From positions 186,001-250,000 of the forward strand of contig JAPJBO010000069.1 of NCBI GenBank assembly GCA_030068145.1: 64,000 nt of DNA. The letters run 5' to 3'. The position numbers were made by a program, and so were the translations under genes. The first letter of the stretch is position 1. Each line of letters opens with the position of its first letter. The stretch comes from Diplonema papillatum. Lineage: Eukaryota > Euglenozoa > Diplonemea > Diplonemida > Diplonemidae. Shown in pieces: positions 1 through 8,877 of the stretch. The notes under the pieces are model-generated. The model did not search any database and was not told the origin of the DNA. It saw only the letters and a program-made list of their open reading frames with translations.

Positions 1-77
1 GAAAAGATCACGCATCTTTTTTTCGTGTGTGTTCGTGGGTGGCAAATCAATGGCACCAACAACTTCCGTGCTGCCCT

Positions 78-155
78 AGTATCAAATAGTGGTAGTGTTT
101 TTAGATAACCAGACGTGTGTCAAATAACTGTCATTATTCGACCCCCCCCCCACCA
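78..155 (-). repeat. Partial copy of GGGTCGAATAA inverted-repeat element
   Basis: Read on the minus strand, this stretch matches the first half of the elements at 18790-18947 and 23250-23405: the GGGTCGAATAATGACAG end, then a (T)CTGGTT segment and a part containing CACTACCACTATTTGAT. Only one end is present, so it is a truncated copy. Confidence 0.65.
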
Positions 156-950
156 AGGGTCCTGTAAATCCAGGGTCTCCAGGACCCGGGCCCCGGGCCC
201 CGGGTTAGCGCTAGGGTCCAGATAGGGTCCAGGCCCACGGTAATCACGCCATCCAAGGATGGAATCTTCAATATTGCAGCTTCCACAACAAGCGGAGAGC
301 AAGACGAGAAAAATCAAGAAATAAACTTGATAAAATTTGAAAAAAAAAGCTCACAGTCGTGCATTTACCATATGGGCTGAGCGGCGGAGGCTCTAAGGTG
401 AAATGGTCAAAATGCCCTGGGAAAATGTGGGACAAAACTTTCCGAATTGCGGAGTTTTAGGGATTCCGGCCCAAAAAAAAAATTTTTTTTTTCAACGCCC
501 ACCTTGCCACCTGTGACCTTGGGTGAGCCATGGTTCCCTTTAGGCAGCCAGCTAGACCTGCCAGAACCTTCAGGTTTCGTGGCTGTGTCGAAAAATACAT
601 TCCGAGGACGTTTTTGAACGCTTTTGAATCCGTTGAGCTCAAGGACAGTCTGGGGCCCTGGAATGGAATTGTAAACGAATTGCATCTCGTACCAGAGAGT
701 TTTTCCTTTGGTAATCGTTGAGGGCCAAAACCCCTGGAAAATTTTCCGGGGCCCGGGCCCCGAGTTACTGGTACCCCTGCCCCCCCCCCCTTTAGTTTCT
801 GCGCTCGTTCGGGTCTCTTTCTCGTAGGCTCGTGCCGCGATGCAACACGTTCTTTCTCCTTGGATGAGGTCTCTGCTGTGCCCGTATCCAGGTTGCTCAA
901 TTGCCGGGGGTCGCCCGAAAGTCGTGAAGTCCGTGGCAGACAGGATATCA
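156..950. other. Non-coding, no feature recognised
   Basis: It contains homopolymer C and A/T runs and GGGCCCGGGGCC-type palindromes near 190 and 750. The open frames across it overlap on both strands, lack family resemblance and show no coding-like codon use. Confidence 0.5.
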
Positions 951-952
951 GT

Positions 953-1072
953 AACATACCTGCAACTGACGCTGAGCCACAAGAACCACGGTTCAGCGTC
1001 AATTACAGGTAATTACCTGCAATTGACGCTTAACTACTTTTTGGAGGTTCAGCGTCAATTACAGGTATGTTA
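953..1072. repeat. Two adjacent hairpins built from one inverted motif
   Basis: ACCTGCAACTGACGCTGA and TCAGCGTCAATTACAGGT form one stem with a short loop. Immediately downstream ACCTGCAATTGACGCTTA and TTCAGCGTCAATTACAGGT form a second. The two hairpins are tandem copies of the same foldback unit. The function is unknown; a small inverted-repeat mobile element or structured RNA are both possible. Confidence 0.7.
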
Positions 1073-2057
1073 CCTATACATTCTAGCTGCCAAGTCAGTA
1101 CCGTAGGGCTCTGTCACACCACGCAGTGCCTGAACGTAAGAGCATACGAATAGCACATCTGCACGCATCTCCAGTCTTGTTCCGGTTCTCACTGCTTGCC
1201 ACGCTTTTACACGTGCCGGCAGATTTCGCTTCGCAACGGCGCGTGTTTCAAGCATTGCCTGCAAAAGCAGGTCAGGGAAGTTCACGCAGAACGAGAAACT
1301 TCGTAGATTGCGAGGGCAGGAGAGAACAAGCGCCGTTTTGGTCTATAAACTTTACTTTTCGTCGGCGACCGCCCGCCGTTTGTTTCTGGTGCCTATGGTG
1401 ATGGTACCTGTGTAGTCTTCGGTCTTTACCACGAGCTTTCTGGTGCTTTGAGTGCCATAGAGGTGTCTCGAGACTACTTTTCTCTGCGCCGCCCACGTAA
1501 GAACGGAAAACAAGAGTGTTTTCGGAGTGAACGAAGCTTCGGTGCCCGTGACCTTCTTTCGCCAGCGCGACCGCAGCTGCTCGTGCGCATGCCGTGGGAA
1601 TAGATACTACGTCCTCGTACCATCCACAGGATGACCTCGAGGTCCTCGTGACGAGCTCGTGGATGCAAACCTCAGCTCCTCCGTGCACCCACGAGGTGTG
1701 ACATGCATCCTACGTAGTGCCACACGCAGTACCACAGGTACTACAGGGCCCTCTGTAGGTAGTATGTAGGCAGTATAAAGTATTCGTTGTTCGTGCCGAC
1801 CCCCTGGGCGTGGTTTTCAGGCGACAATTGATCATGGTCGGAGAGTCCTACTCGAGCTGTTCAGTTTTCTCATCCGTAAACTTCCGTGTCGCAAAATATC
1901 CCGAATCCTGTATCATGTTCCGTCCCCATTACACAAAAGCATCGTGGCCGCCGACCCACTGTGCGGGTATGTCCGACAGGTTGTTCGATGAAGGCAGTGT
2001 TTGTACATGCTCTTTCAAGAATGCTGGCCCTCACCCACCCAGTTAATCATTAACATC
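1073..2057. other. Non-coding, no feature recognised
   Basis: Short opposing open frames only. No repeat shared with the rest of the window was recognised here. Confidence 0.45.
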
Positions 2058-2294
2058 CAGGGTCAAACCCTTGTGTCTTTTTGGTAACAGGGGTTTAGAC
2101 CCATAAAAAAAATGGCCACCTATTTTTTGGGTTATGGGTTTAAAAAAAAATTGGAACAAATACTGCGGTGATTTTTGATGAAGTAACTCACTTCCAACTT
2201 CAGAAGTTGAGCAATTTTCTTCTCCAAATTTTTTTCTTGGGGGCCGTCGGCCCCGCGGCAGCGTTTACCAAAAAGACACAAGGTTTTGATCCTG
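2058..2294. mobile_element. 237 bp MITE-like element with ~30 bp terminal inverted repeats
   Basis: The left end starts CAGGGTCAAACCCTTGTGTC and continues into TTTTTGGTAA. The right end is its near-perfect reverse complement (TTACCAAAAAGACACAAGG, then TTTTGATCCTG), with only about three differences in 30 bases. It has no coding capacity. The size and long inverted ends fit a non-autonomous DNA transposon. I see no certain target-site duplication. Confidence 0.7.
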
Positions 2295-2859
2295 CATGGT
2301 ATGGTACCGTCCTGTGCAGTTCCTCGGCGGTCTCGTTTCGTACTGGCCTCTCGGGCGACCACGGACGTAATCGACGGACTCTACGGTTGGCCATTGTCGG
2401 TGAGACCAAACGTTTTTTCAGACTGTTTCGTTGCTGTGTTTGTTTGTGTTTCCTTTGTGTTTCCGACGATCCTGTACCGGCGTATGGCCTTCTTCTTTTG
2501 TTGAAACACACTTCCTTCGCAATGTCTTGGGTTCTTGCAAAAGCAGGCCATTCAAAAACGCAGACGCTACCCTCCCTTCCGTCAAAGGCACTGAAAATGG
2601 AGGCGCCGCCCGGAGCGTCCGACCACTTTTCCCGCATTTCCGGAGCATTTTATGGGCACCTGAGTGGTGGGCTTCGGGGTTTGGATTTCTGGTGGTGGGG
2701 ACACCCAGTTTGGGTTTCTGATGGTTTTCCTTAAGGAATTGCCTTGTGGAGGTGATTCTGCCTTGTTGTTGCATTCTGCAGCCATAATCCGCATTCTTAC
2801 GGATACAAAATTGTGTGTGGCATTCGGGGTGACGACGGCTCTAGAGGGTAGGGGGGCGG

Positions 2860-3035
2860 GTTTGCAAGAACGTGCTTGGAATGGGTATGTGCTCAACACC
2901 GCACTGGTCCCGTCTGCGCCGTGTTTCGGTCCTTTAAGCCACGGACACATAAAGCGGACCATCATCAGCGCGGAACCTGAGTGTCTGCAGACAGGACTGC
3001 GGTGTGAGTCTGGTTTGTCAGGCGGCTGTTCGTAG
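2860..3035 (+). repeat. Dispersed repeat family B, copy 1
   Basis: A roughly 175 bp block beginning near GAACGTGCTTGGAATGG, passing through CTCAACACCGCACTGGTCCC and GGACCATCATCAGCGCGGAA, and ending near GGTTTGTCAGGCGGC. Recognisable copies occur near 5195, 22655, 25610, 31170, 32300, 33240 and 33490, all on the plus strand. No coding capacity is conserved between copies. Confidence 0.8.
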
Positions 3036-4037
3036 CTCGTCACAGCCAGGACCACCCGTGCTAGTGCACAGGCGAGGGGAGTGAGAAACAATACAGCCAC
3101 GAATGAGTCTTTCTTTTTTGCATTAAACCCAGATCCACCTATCGTGTGGGTGGGTTTGTTAGCCACAACTGGCGGCCTCCTCCGAGCATTTCCGCATTTC
3201 CTACATAAGGGTGTACACACGAGCAGGTTTACCCTGTTTTAAACATGTTTGCGCCTCACACTGCACGTTCCCACTGACTTCATTGCCGTAAGAAGCTTCG
3301 CAAGTGAAGCTCAGCATCTTTCTTGTCTTTTAGGCTATTCAGGTTCGAACCTTTTTCACAAAAGAAAAGAGGTGCTTTTTTGAAGGATTGTGTTGTTGAA
3401 CCCATAGGAAGGGGGGAGGCGCTTCGACGTGAGACTGAACTGTACTTTTCTCAGAGTGAAAGTTCGTTGAAAAACTCGGTTTTGTAGAGTGAATGTTAGC
3501 TTGAAGCCCCGGCGGGTTTGATGTTTTCGTTGTGTTGTGCTTGTGCGCAGCGCTGTGTGATCTATCTTCTGCTTTTGAAGCGTTTCGACCTGCGTTTCCC
3601 CTTCATGCTTGCAGCCTTCTCACAAGCAGTATGCATCGTCAGCGACAAAGAACGCAGACCAGCAAGCAGAATTCCTCGTGAGGACGCACACCAGGCTGAA
3701 GGGCACCTGGAACAAGCTTTTACTTTGGCTGTTTTTCTTTCGTTCACATGTTGTCAGTCCAACTGCTTGCTTCTTTCGAAACAGCGTAAAATTCATACTT
3801 GTTCAGTCAGAGACAGGGACAGGCTTTAGGATACAGACTGGAGCCAGACTGAAGTTAGCAAACTCAAGACTCTACTAGTCTCTAGTTTGCCAATTGCGAG
3901 ACACTGGCCGTCTGGCGACACCCTTTAAAATGAGACCAAAAGATAGAGGGGCTGCGAGTCAAATTCAAAGTCCCGCCTGGCCTCGGACCGATTACAAAGT
4001 ATGTAGACTCCCGGGTGTTGTCGTTACCTAATCAATT
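3036..4037. other. Non-coding, no feature recognised
   Basis: It holds a partial end of repeat family A near 3165-3200 (GGCGGCCTCC...GCATTTCCTAC). Small open frames between 3518 and 3878 have no family resemblance and frequent antisense alternatives. Confidence 0.45.
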
Positions 4038-4450
4038 TTAACCACTTAAGGACGAACTACCACTATAGTGGTAGTTAATTCAAGAAAGTTTGCGGGACTA
4101 CGCGGGTGAGAAACCAAAGAATGGTCGAAGGTGGGCGCCGTTTGTTCTTCGCTTACACCACCGTGTGTTGTGTTCTCACTCAGGACTTTGACCTGTTGTG
4201 TTTGTGTGATTTGTCGTGTAGGGGTAGACCCGCATGACCTCACGTCCGTTCAACACGTGGTTCGGTAGATACAGCACTTGGGATCCCTTCTGTTCTTTGT
4301 CGGGCAGCATCGTCGAGCATTTCCTTTTAAGCTCGTGCTTATGTAAAAAAAAATCGGGCAGAAGCCCTGCTCCGAGCTCTCGACGGATACCGAGGGAGAC
4401 CCCTCCTTTTCCCAAATTAACCCTCCCCCCCTCCGTCCTTAAGTGGTTAA
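4038..4450. mobile_element. 413 bp inverted-repeat element (family C)
   Basis: It begins TTAACCACTTAAGGACG and ends with the exact reverse complement CGTCCTTAAGTGGTTAA, a perfect 17 bp terminal inverted repeat. Inside is a block (CACGTGTTGAACGGACGTG, ATGCGGGTCTACCCC) that recurs in opposite orientation near 26630-26765 and 30655-30850. A related end (CGTCCGCAAGTGGTTAA) lies near 62195-62212. There is no transposase, so it is non-autonomous. Confidence 0.8.
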
Positions 4451-4677
4451 CCTTTATTTCATTTTTATATTGGTTGCTGTGTTAGCTTGGTTCGTTGCTT
4501 GGCGGACTCTTTCATTGTATGATGACGAGCGTCAGTCGAACTTGGGGGCATGAACAAAAAAATCGCGTTTCGCACTGACGGATAGAACAGAAGAACTCAC
4601 TTTTCTCGCCCAATCCCCGCCCAGTTTAGAGGCCGCAAACCGACCAGGCCCAGGCGGTTGGCCAGCTCTTTCCAAAA

Positions 4678-4884
4678 ATAGTCGAGGGGCTGCCTTGTGC
4701 TTACTTCGAAGGAGGCTAGAGGGGGAGAAACAATACAACTACAAAGCGGGTCTTCTTCGTTGAACGCTTACGCCCGCCACTGAACCCAGATTCACCTGTG
4801 TTTCGTGTGGGCTACAGCACATTTACCTCCTTTGATATTTTGCAGCTGGCAGCCTCCTCAAGTATTTTCTACACAGCAGGTGCT
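4678..4884 (+). repeat. Dispersed repeat family A, nearly full copy
   Basis: It starts GTCGAGGGGCTGCCTTGTGC, passes GAAGGAGGCTAGAGGGGGAG and TTGAACGCTTACGCCCGCCA, and finishes at GCAGCCTCCTCAAGTATTTT then GCAGGTGCT. Other copies lie at 14326, 24755, 35475, 36125, 53644 and 63738, in both orientations. Copies share edges rather than reading frames, so this is an interspersed non-coding repeat. Confidence 0.85.
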
Positions 4885-5194
4885 GATAAAAAAGATAATA
4901 CGGGTTCGGCACTCGCAGACAGAAACTCGCTGATAAAAACTGGTGATGAGGAACAGAGAGAAAGAGCGAGCTGCTTTCGGACGCGTTCCTGATCGCTTTT
5001 ACGATGTACGCTTGTATGTACGTTCGAAACAGGACATGACGCAGCTGTGGGCGGAGTGCTTCGTTTCTCCTAACATTGCATGCTCAGAAAACAATGAAAT
5101 TCTCACCGGCCTTTCGGCTACGCACAGATGCAGGGTAATAGATGGCGGAGGGGTAGCTAGAAAACCCACCCTGCCGACTGACTAACAGCCAGCC

Positions 5195-5372
5195 TTCAGG
5201 GACGGGATTGCAAGAACGGGCTTGGAATGGTCAAAGTGCTCAACACCGCTGGTTCTATCTGCGCCGTGCTTTGTTTCTGTAAGCCACAAACACATGAGGC
5301 GGTCCATCATCAGCGCGGAGCCTGAGCGTCTGCAGACAGGACAGCGGTGTGAGTCTGGTTTGTCGGGGTGGG
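5195..5372 (+). repeat. Dispersed repeat family B, copy 2
   Basis: It shares GCTTGGAATGG, CTCAACACCGC, the GCGGTCCATCATCAGCGCGG block and the GTCTGCAGACAGGACAGCGG end with the copy at 2860-3035. Confidence 0.8.
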
Positions 5373-5544
5373 GCAGCTTTGAGAGACTGCGTCTCGTGTT
5401 CCGATGAGGGCTGCTGATCTTCCACGGCAAGGTGGGACTCGCTCTTCTACTGTGCGGAGCACGCTCCGATAGCGTCGGTACAGCTTGGAGCTTGCAGCAC
5501 CAGCGCTTTGTGTCCATGATCACACCGAGACACGGCAACGAGAC

Positions 5545-6045
5545 CGTTTGCCGAGCTCGGTCGATCAGCCAGGGCAACCTGCCGCCGGAACGTGTACGCA
5601 TGTGACCTACGATCACACCAATACGTTGCAACACGGCAACAAGGCAGTCAGTATGCAGTATGCACTGGCTCGGATCCCAATCTACTGTGGACCAAGCTCG
5701 GTAGGACGATCTGCCGCCGGCACGAGTACGCATCACACAGTACGTTGCAACACGGCAACAAAGCAGTCAGTATGCACTTGTGCGGCCCCGATCTTCTGTG
5801 GACCAAGCTCTAGGACACTTTGCTGCCGGCACGAGTACGCATCACACAGTAGGTTGCAACACGGCAACAAGGCAGTCAGTATGCACTTGTGCGGGCTCCG
5901 ATCTGCTGTGGACCAAGCTTTAGGACAATCTGCTGCCGGGACGAGTACGCATATGACCTACGATCCCGCCGATTATGTTGCGACACGGCAACAAGGCAGT
6001 CAGTATGCACTAGCACGGGCCCCCTTATCTACCATGGACCGAGCT
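5545..6045 (+). repeat. Tandem array of ~110-135 bp units
   Basis: About four to five units. Each carries GGACCAAGCT, then GCCGGCACGAGTACGCAT, then GCAACACGGCAACAA, then GCAGTCAGTATGCACT. Unit boundaries fall near 5680, 5790, 5900 and 6030. Different units open different frames, so protein coding is unlikely. A satellite-like local expansion is the simplest reading. Confidence 0.8.
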
Positions 6046-6214
6046 CGGTCGCTTCGTACTGCCGTGGCTGTGATGGTAGGTGTGGCTTTGACAGCTGCGC
6101 TCGTTGTCCGAAAACCATGCACGTGATGCAAGACGATAGCTGCCGCGTTGGGCGTTTTGCGACATCCCCGCTGCCTTTTCTTTCTTTTTTTTTCCGCAGG
6201 CTCGCCTTGGTGCC

Positions 6215-6485
6215 AGGGAAAGCCTGCTACACGGGAGCCAAGCTTCACGTGTTCGGCGGTACTGCAGAGCCACGGGCCTACGGGTCAAGTGGCTACCGAT
6301 TTCCCAAACTAAAGCATCAAGGCGTGGCGCACCTTGGAGCTTGGCGCTTGCGCTGAACATAAGCTCGTCGAGACGTCAGCCACAGGGCAGAGCGGACGGA
6401 GTTGTGGCACTGTGCTGCCTCCGACTCAAGCCTTGCAAGCTGTGGTTGACCGTCACGTTCCTGGACCCGGAGCGGCCTTTTTCTT
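6215..6485 (+). repeat. Dispersed repeat family D, copy 1
   Basis: About 270 bp starting GGAAAGCCTGCTACACGGGA and ending near CGTTCCTGGACCCGGAGCGG. It is nearly identical to 57915-58178 and has a short inverted relic at 14534-14600. No frame is conserved. Confidence 0.85.
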
Positions 6486-6844
6486 TTTCTTCTTCTTCTT
6501 CTTCCGCAGGCTCGCCAGCACTGCGTGAAGAAATCTACAGCTACAAGAGAACAGGGCTTTTTGCATGCCCGTGGGCCGGCCCCGAAAAACATGTAAGATC
6601 AATGGGACGTTAGGACACCCTTGCAAGTCTAGAGGAGAAACGTGTTGCTCAGGCCGGTGTTAGTGCGAGTTCGGCGTGTGATGGCAAGTTGGGGAACCGT
6701 ATATACCGCCCCCGGACGCCCCGCCACCCTCTAAGCATTCGAGGAGTTTAGGACGTACACATGTTTACGCTCTTTTGTCTTGGAGCTAAATACCTACTAA
6801 ATCAGTACCTTTTAAGAAGGCCTGAGCCGGGAGCTACCGGAGAA

Positions 6845-6950
6845 GGTGTGTATGTGCTTAGGTACCTGGTTCGATTGCGGGATAATAAAACCTCGGGGAT
6901 AAAAGACTGCGTGTTTTTCTCGTTCAAGCAAAAAAGAAATGACCGGAATC
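6845..6950 (+). repeat. Short repeat shared with 29088-29165
   Basis: Both places share GGTGTGTATG, then GGATAATAAAACC, then CGTGTTTTTC. The intervening bases differ. This is a dispersed repeat of unknown origin. Confidence 0.5.
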
Positions 6951-7010
6951 CCCGGTACTGCGGTTGATTCACCAGATGAATCTGCAGAAAAGATAGTACG
7001 TGCTGATAAC

Positions 7011-7096
7011 GTACTGATTTCAGCACGTGTACACGTACTGATTCAGCATGTCGACAAAAAGAAACAGTCTAAAATTAACGTGCTGAAATCAGTACA
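7011..7096. repeat. Inverted repeat around TGATTTCAGCACG
   Basis: CGTACTGATTTCAGCACG at the left is matched by CGTGCTGAAATCAGTAC at 7079-7095, with a spacer of about 50 bases. Further partial copies (GTACGTGCTGATAACGTAC, TTCAGCATGCTGAA) flank it, so this is a cluster of short palindromic units. Confidence 0.6.
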
Positions 7097-7178
7097 TTCA
7101 GCATGCTGAACGTAAGGTCTGGACGTACAGAAACGTCCTAAAGACGGGCACCCTATGGTTTTCCTAGAAAAGCGGGAT

Positions 7179-7288
7179 AGCTCGCTACACGGTGGGAGTC
7201 CAGCCTCAGAAGCTGGAGTTAAAAAGCGGGTGCCACACCCTCTTTAACTCCATCTCTTCTGAGGCTGGACCTCACCGTGTAGAGAGCT
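7179..7288. repeat. ~105 nt long-stem hairpin
   Basis: The left arm 7185-7223 (CTACACGGTGGGAGTCCAGC, then CTCAGAAGCTGGAGTTAAA) pairs with the right arm 7243-7282 (TTTAACTCCATCTCTTCTGA, then GGCTGGACCTCACCGTGTAG). Flanking AGCTC/GAGCT extends the stem. The loop is about 20 bases. It could be a small inverted-repeat mobile element or, less likely, a structured RNA precursor. Confidence 0.75.
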
Positions 7289-7734
7289 AACTGAGAATTT
7301 CAAAGTTACCTAACCTCTAAACTCGAATATTTTGAGGAAAATGAATGCATACCTGTCGCGACGGCGTGCCGGGCGTGTGTCGGTCGTTCGGTTGGTCTGT
7401 GTGTGAATATGAGATACTGCATAAGCCGCTCGATACACCCGGTGGTCTCTGTCGGTCTGGTAGTTTGTGTTACCTCCGTTTTTTAGAGTTATAGTTCGCT
7501 TGAGAATCCGGGATTTTAGAGTCTCCTTTTTTGTGTCTAACAAATGCAATTTGTCAAAAGCCGATCGATGGCAGCGTACTGTTCCCACTCCCGCTAGATG
7601 AACAAAACAGGGTTGAAGGAAGTGCGCACAAACAAAGTTCTCTACAAGTAGTAGCCTACTGTACGTACTCTTTCACTCTTTTACCCACTTTGGCAAGCCA
7701 AAAAAGACTTCTGCGACCGACACCACGAACACAT

Positions 7735-8460
7735 TCGCCCTGGGGAGAAGAGTTTAGTTTAATGTTTAGGCAGGACACTGCCCCTCATGCATGTTCGATG
7801 CTAGCATCAAGTCTTCTTCGAAGAAATGCGTAGTTCTGTTGTATTTTTACTTGTTTGTTGTCGACGGCATATCGTGGTTGAGGTGTCATTCAGATGTAGA
7901 TCTAAAGCCGCCCACGTCTGAAAACCTTGAGGGACTAGGACTAGTCCTCTTTATTTTTTTTTTCACCGCGGTGTTGTGGGCACCTCGTTCTTCGTCTCGG
8001 GTTTCGCTATTGAACGCAGACCAATCCAGAGTTAAAGCTCATCAGTGGGTCCTTTGGGGAGAAAATCTCAGTTTAATGTTTAGGCAGGACACTGCCCCTC
8101 ATGCATGTTCGATGCTAGCATCAAGTCTTCTTCGAAGAAATGCGTAGTTCTGTTGTATTCTTACTTGTTTGTTGTCGACGGCATATCGTGGTTGAGGTGT
8201 CATTCAGATGTAGATCTAAAGCCGCCCACGTCTGAAAACCTTGGGGGACTAGGACTAGTCCTCTTTATTTTATTTTATTTTTTCACCGCGGTGTTGTGGG
8301 CACCTCGTTCTTCGTCTCGGGTTTCGCTATTGAACGCAGACTAATCCAGAGTTAAAGCTCATCAGTGGGTCCTTTGGGGAGAAAATCTCAGTTTAATGTT
8401 TAGGCAGAGCACTGCCTCTGCCTAAATGCATGGTTGATGCTAGCATCAAGTCGTCTTCGA
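7735..8460 (+). repeat. ~313 bp tandem repeat, two full units and a partial third
   Basis: The units start near GGGGAGAA(A/G)A and AGTTTAATGTTTAGGCAG at 7743, 8058 and 8376. The two full units are almost identical and differ mainly by a few bases in the run after GGACTAGTCCTCTTTAT. The third is cut after about 85 bases. A diverged relic lies at 16355-16510. The identical 118- and 79-residue frames inside are by-products of the repeat. Confidence 0.85.
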
Positions 8461-8877
8461 GGAAGATGTTGTCTAGGAAAGGGGTGCAAAATAGAAAGAG
8501 GTAAAAAGGGGAGTGTACAGCTCCCAAAGTGGGGTATGAAACCATGAGGGACTAGCCCCCTGTGTTTTTTTCACTGGCCGTGTTGATCTTGGAGCAGGGG
8601 GTGTAACGCTTGAGTTTCGTTTTCTGCGATCACACTGCACCAGAAAGAACACCTGGCCTCTTCGTGACCATGCTTTCCTGCGAGTCAGACGGCATCGGTG
8701 ACGGAAGCAGGGCTCGTTTTCGCCTTTCCTTGCCTTCTCTGGGAACTAGCGACACAAAGCACAAAATGCTCGAGGGGCTGCCTTGTGCTTACTTGTATAC
8801 CGGTAAAAACACCCGGCAAAAAAAGACCGGCTTTTTTTGCCTGAAAAAAGACCGGTCTTAGCGGAAACACGGGGTGC
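8461..8877. other. 3' flank of the caspase-like gene; family A scrap
   Basis: Positions 8769-8800 match the start of repeat family A (GCTCGAGGGGCTGCCTTGTG). An inverted repeat around AAAAAGACCGG occurs near 8820-8855. No downstream copies of the neighbouring gene's 3' end are present, unlike at four other loci. Confidence 0.5.

Noticed and set aside
7791..8344. Two nearly identical frames of 118 and 79 residues
   Set aside because: They lie inside the 313 bp tandem repeat, differ in length only because of an indel, and begin in shared non-coding sequence.
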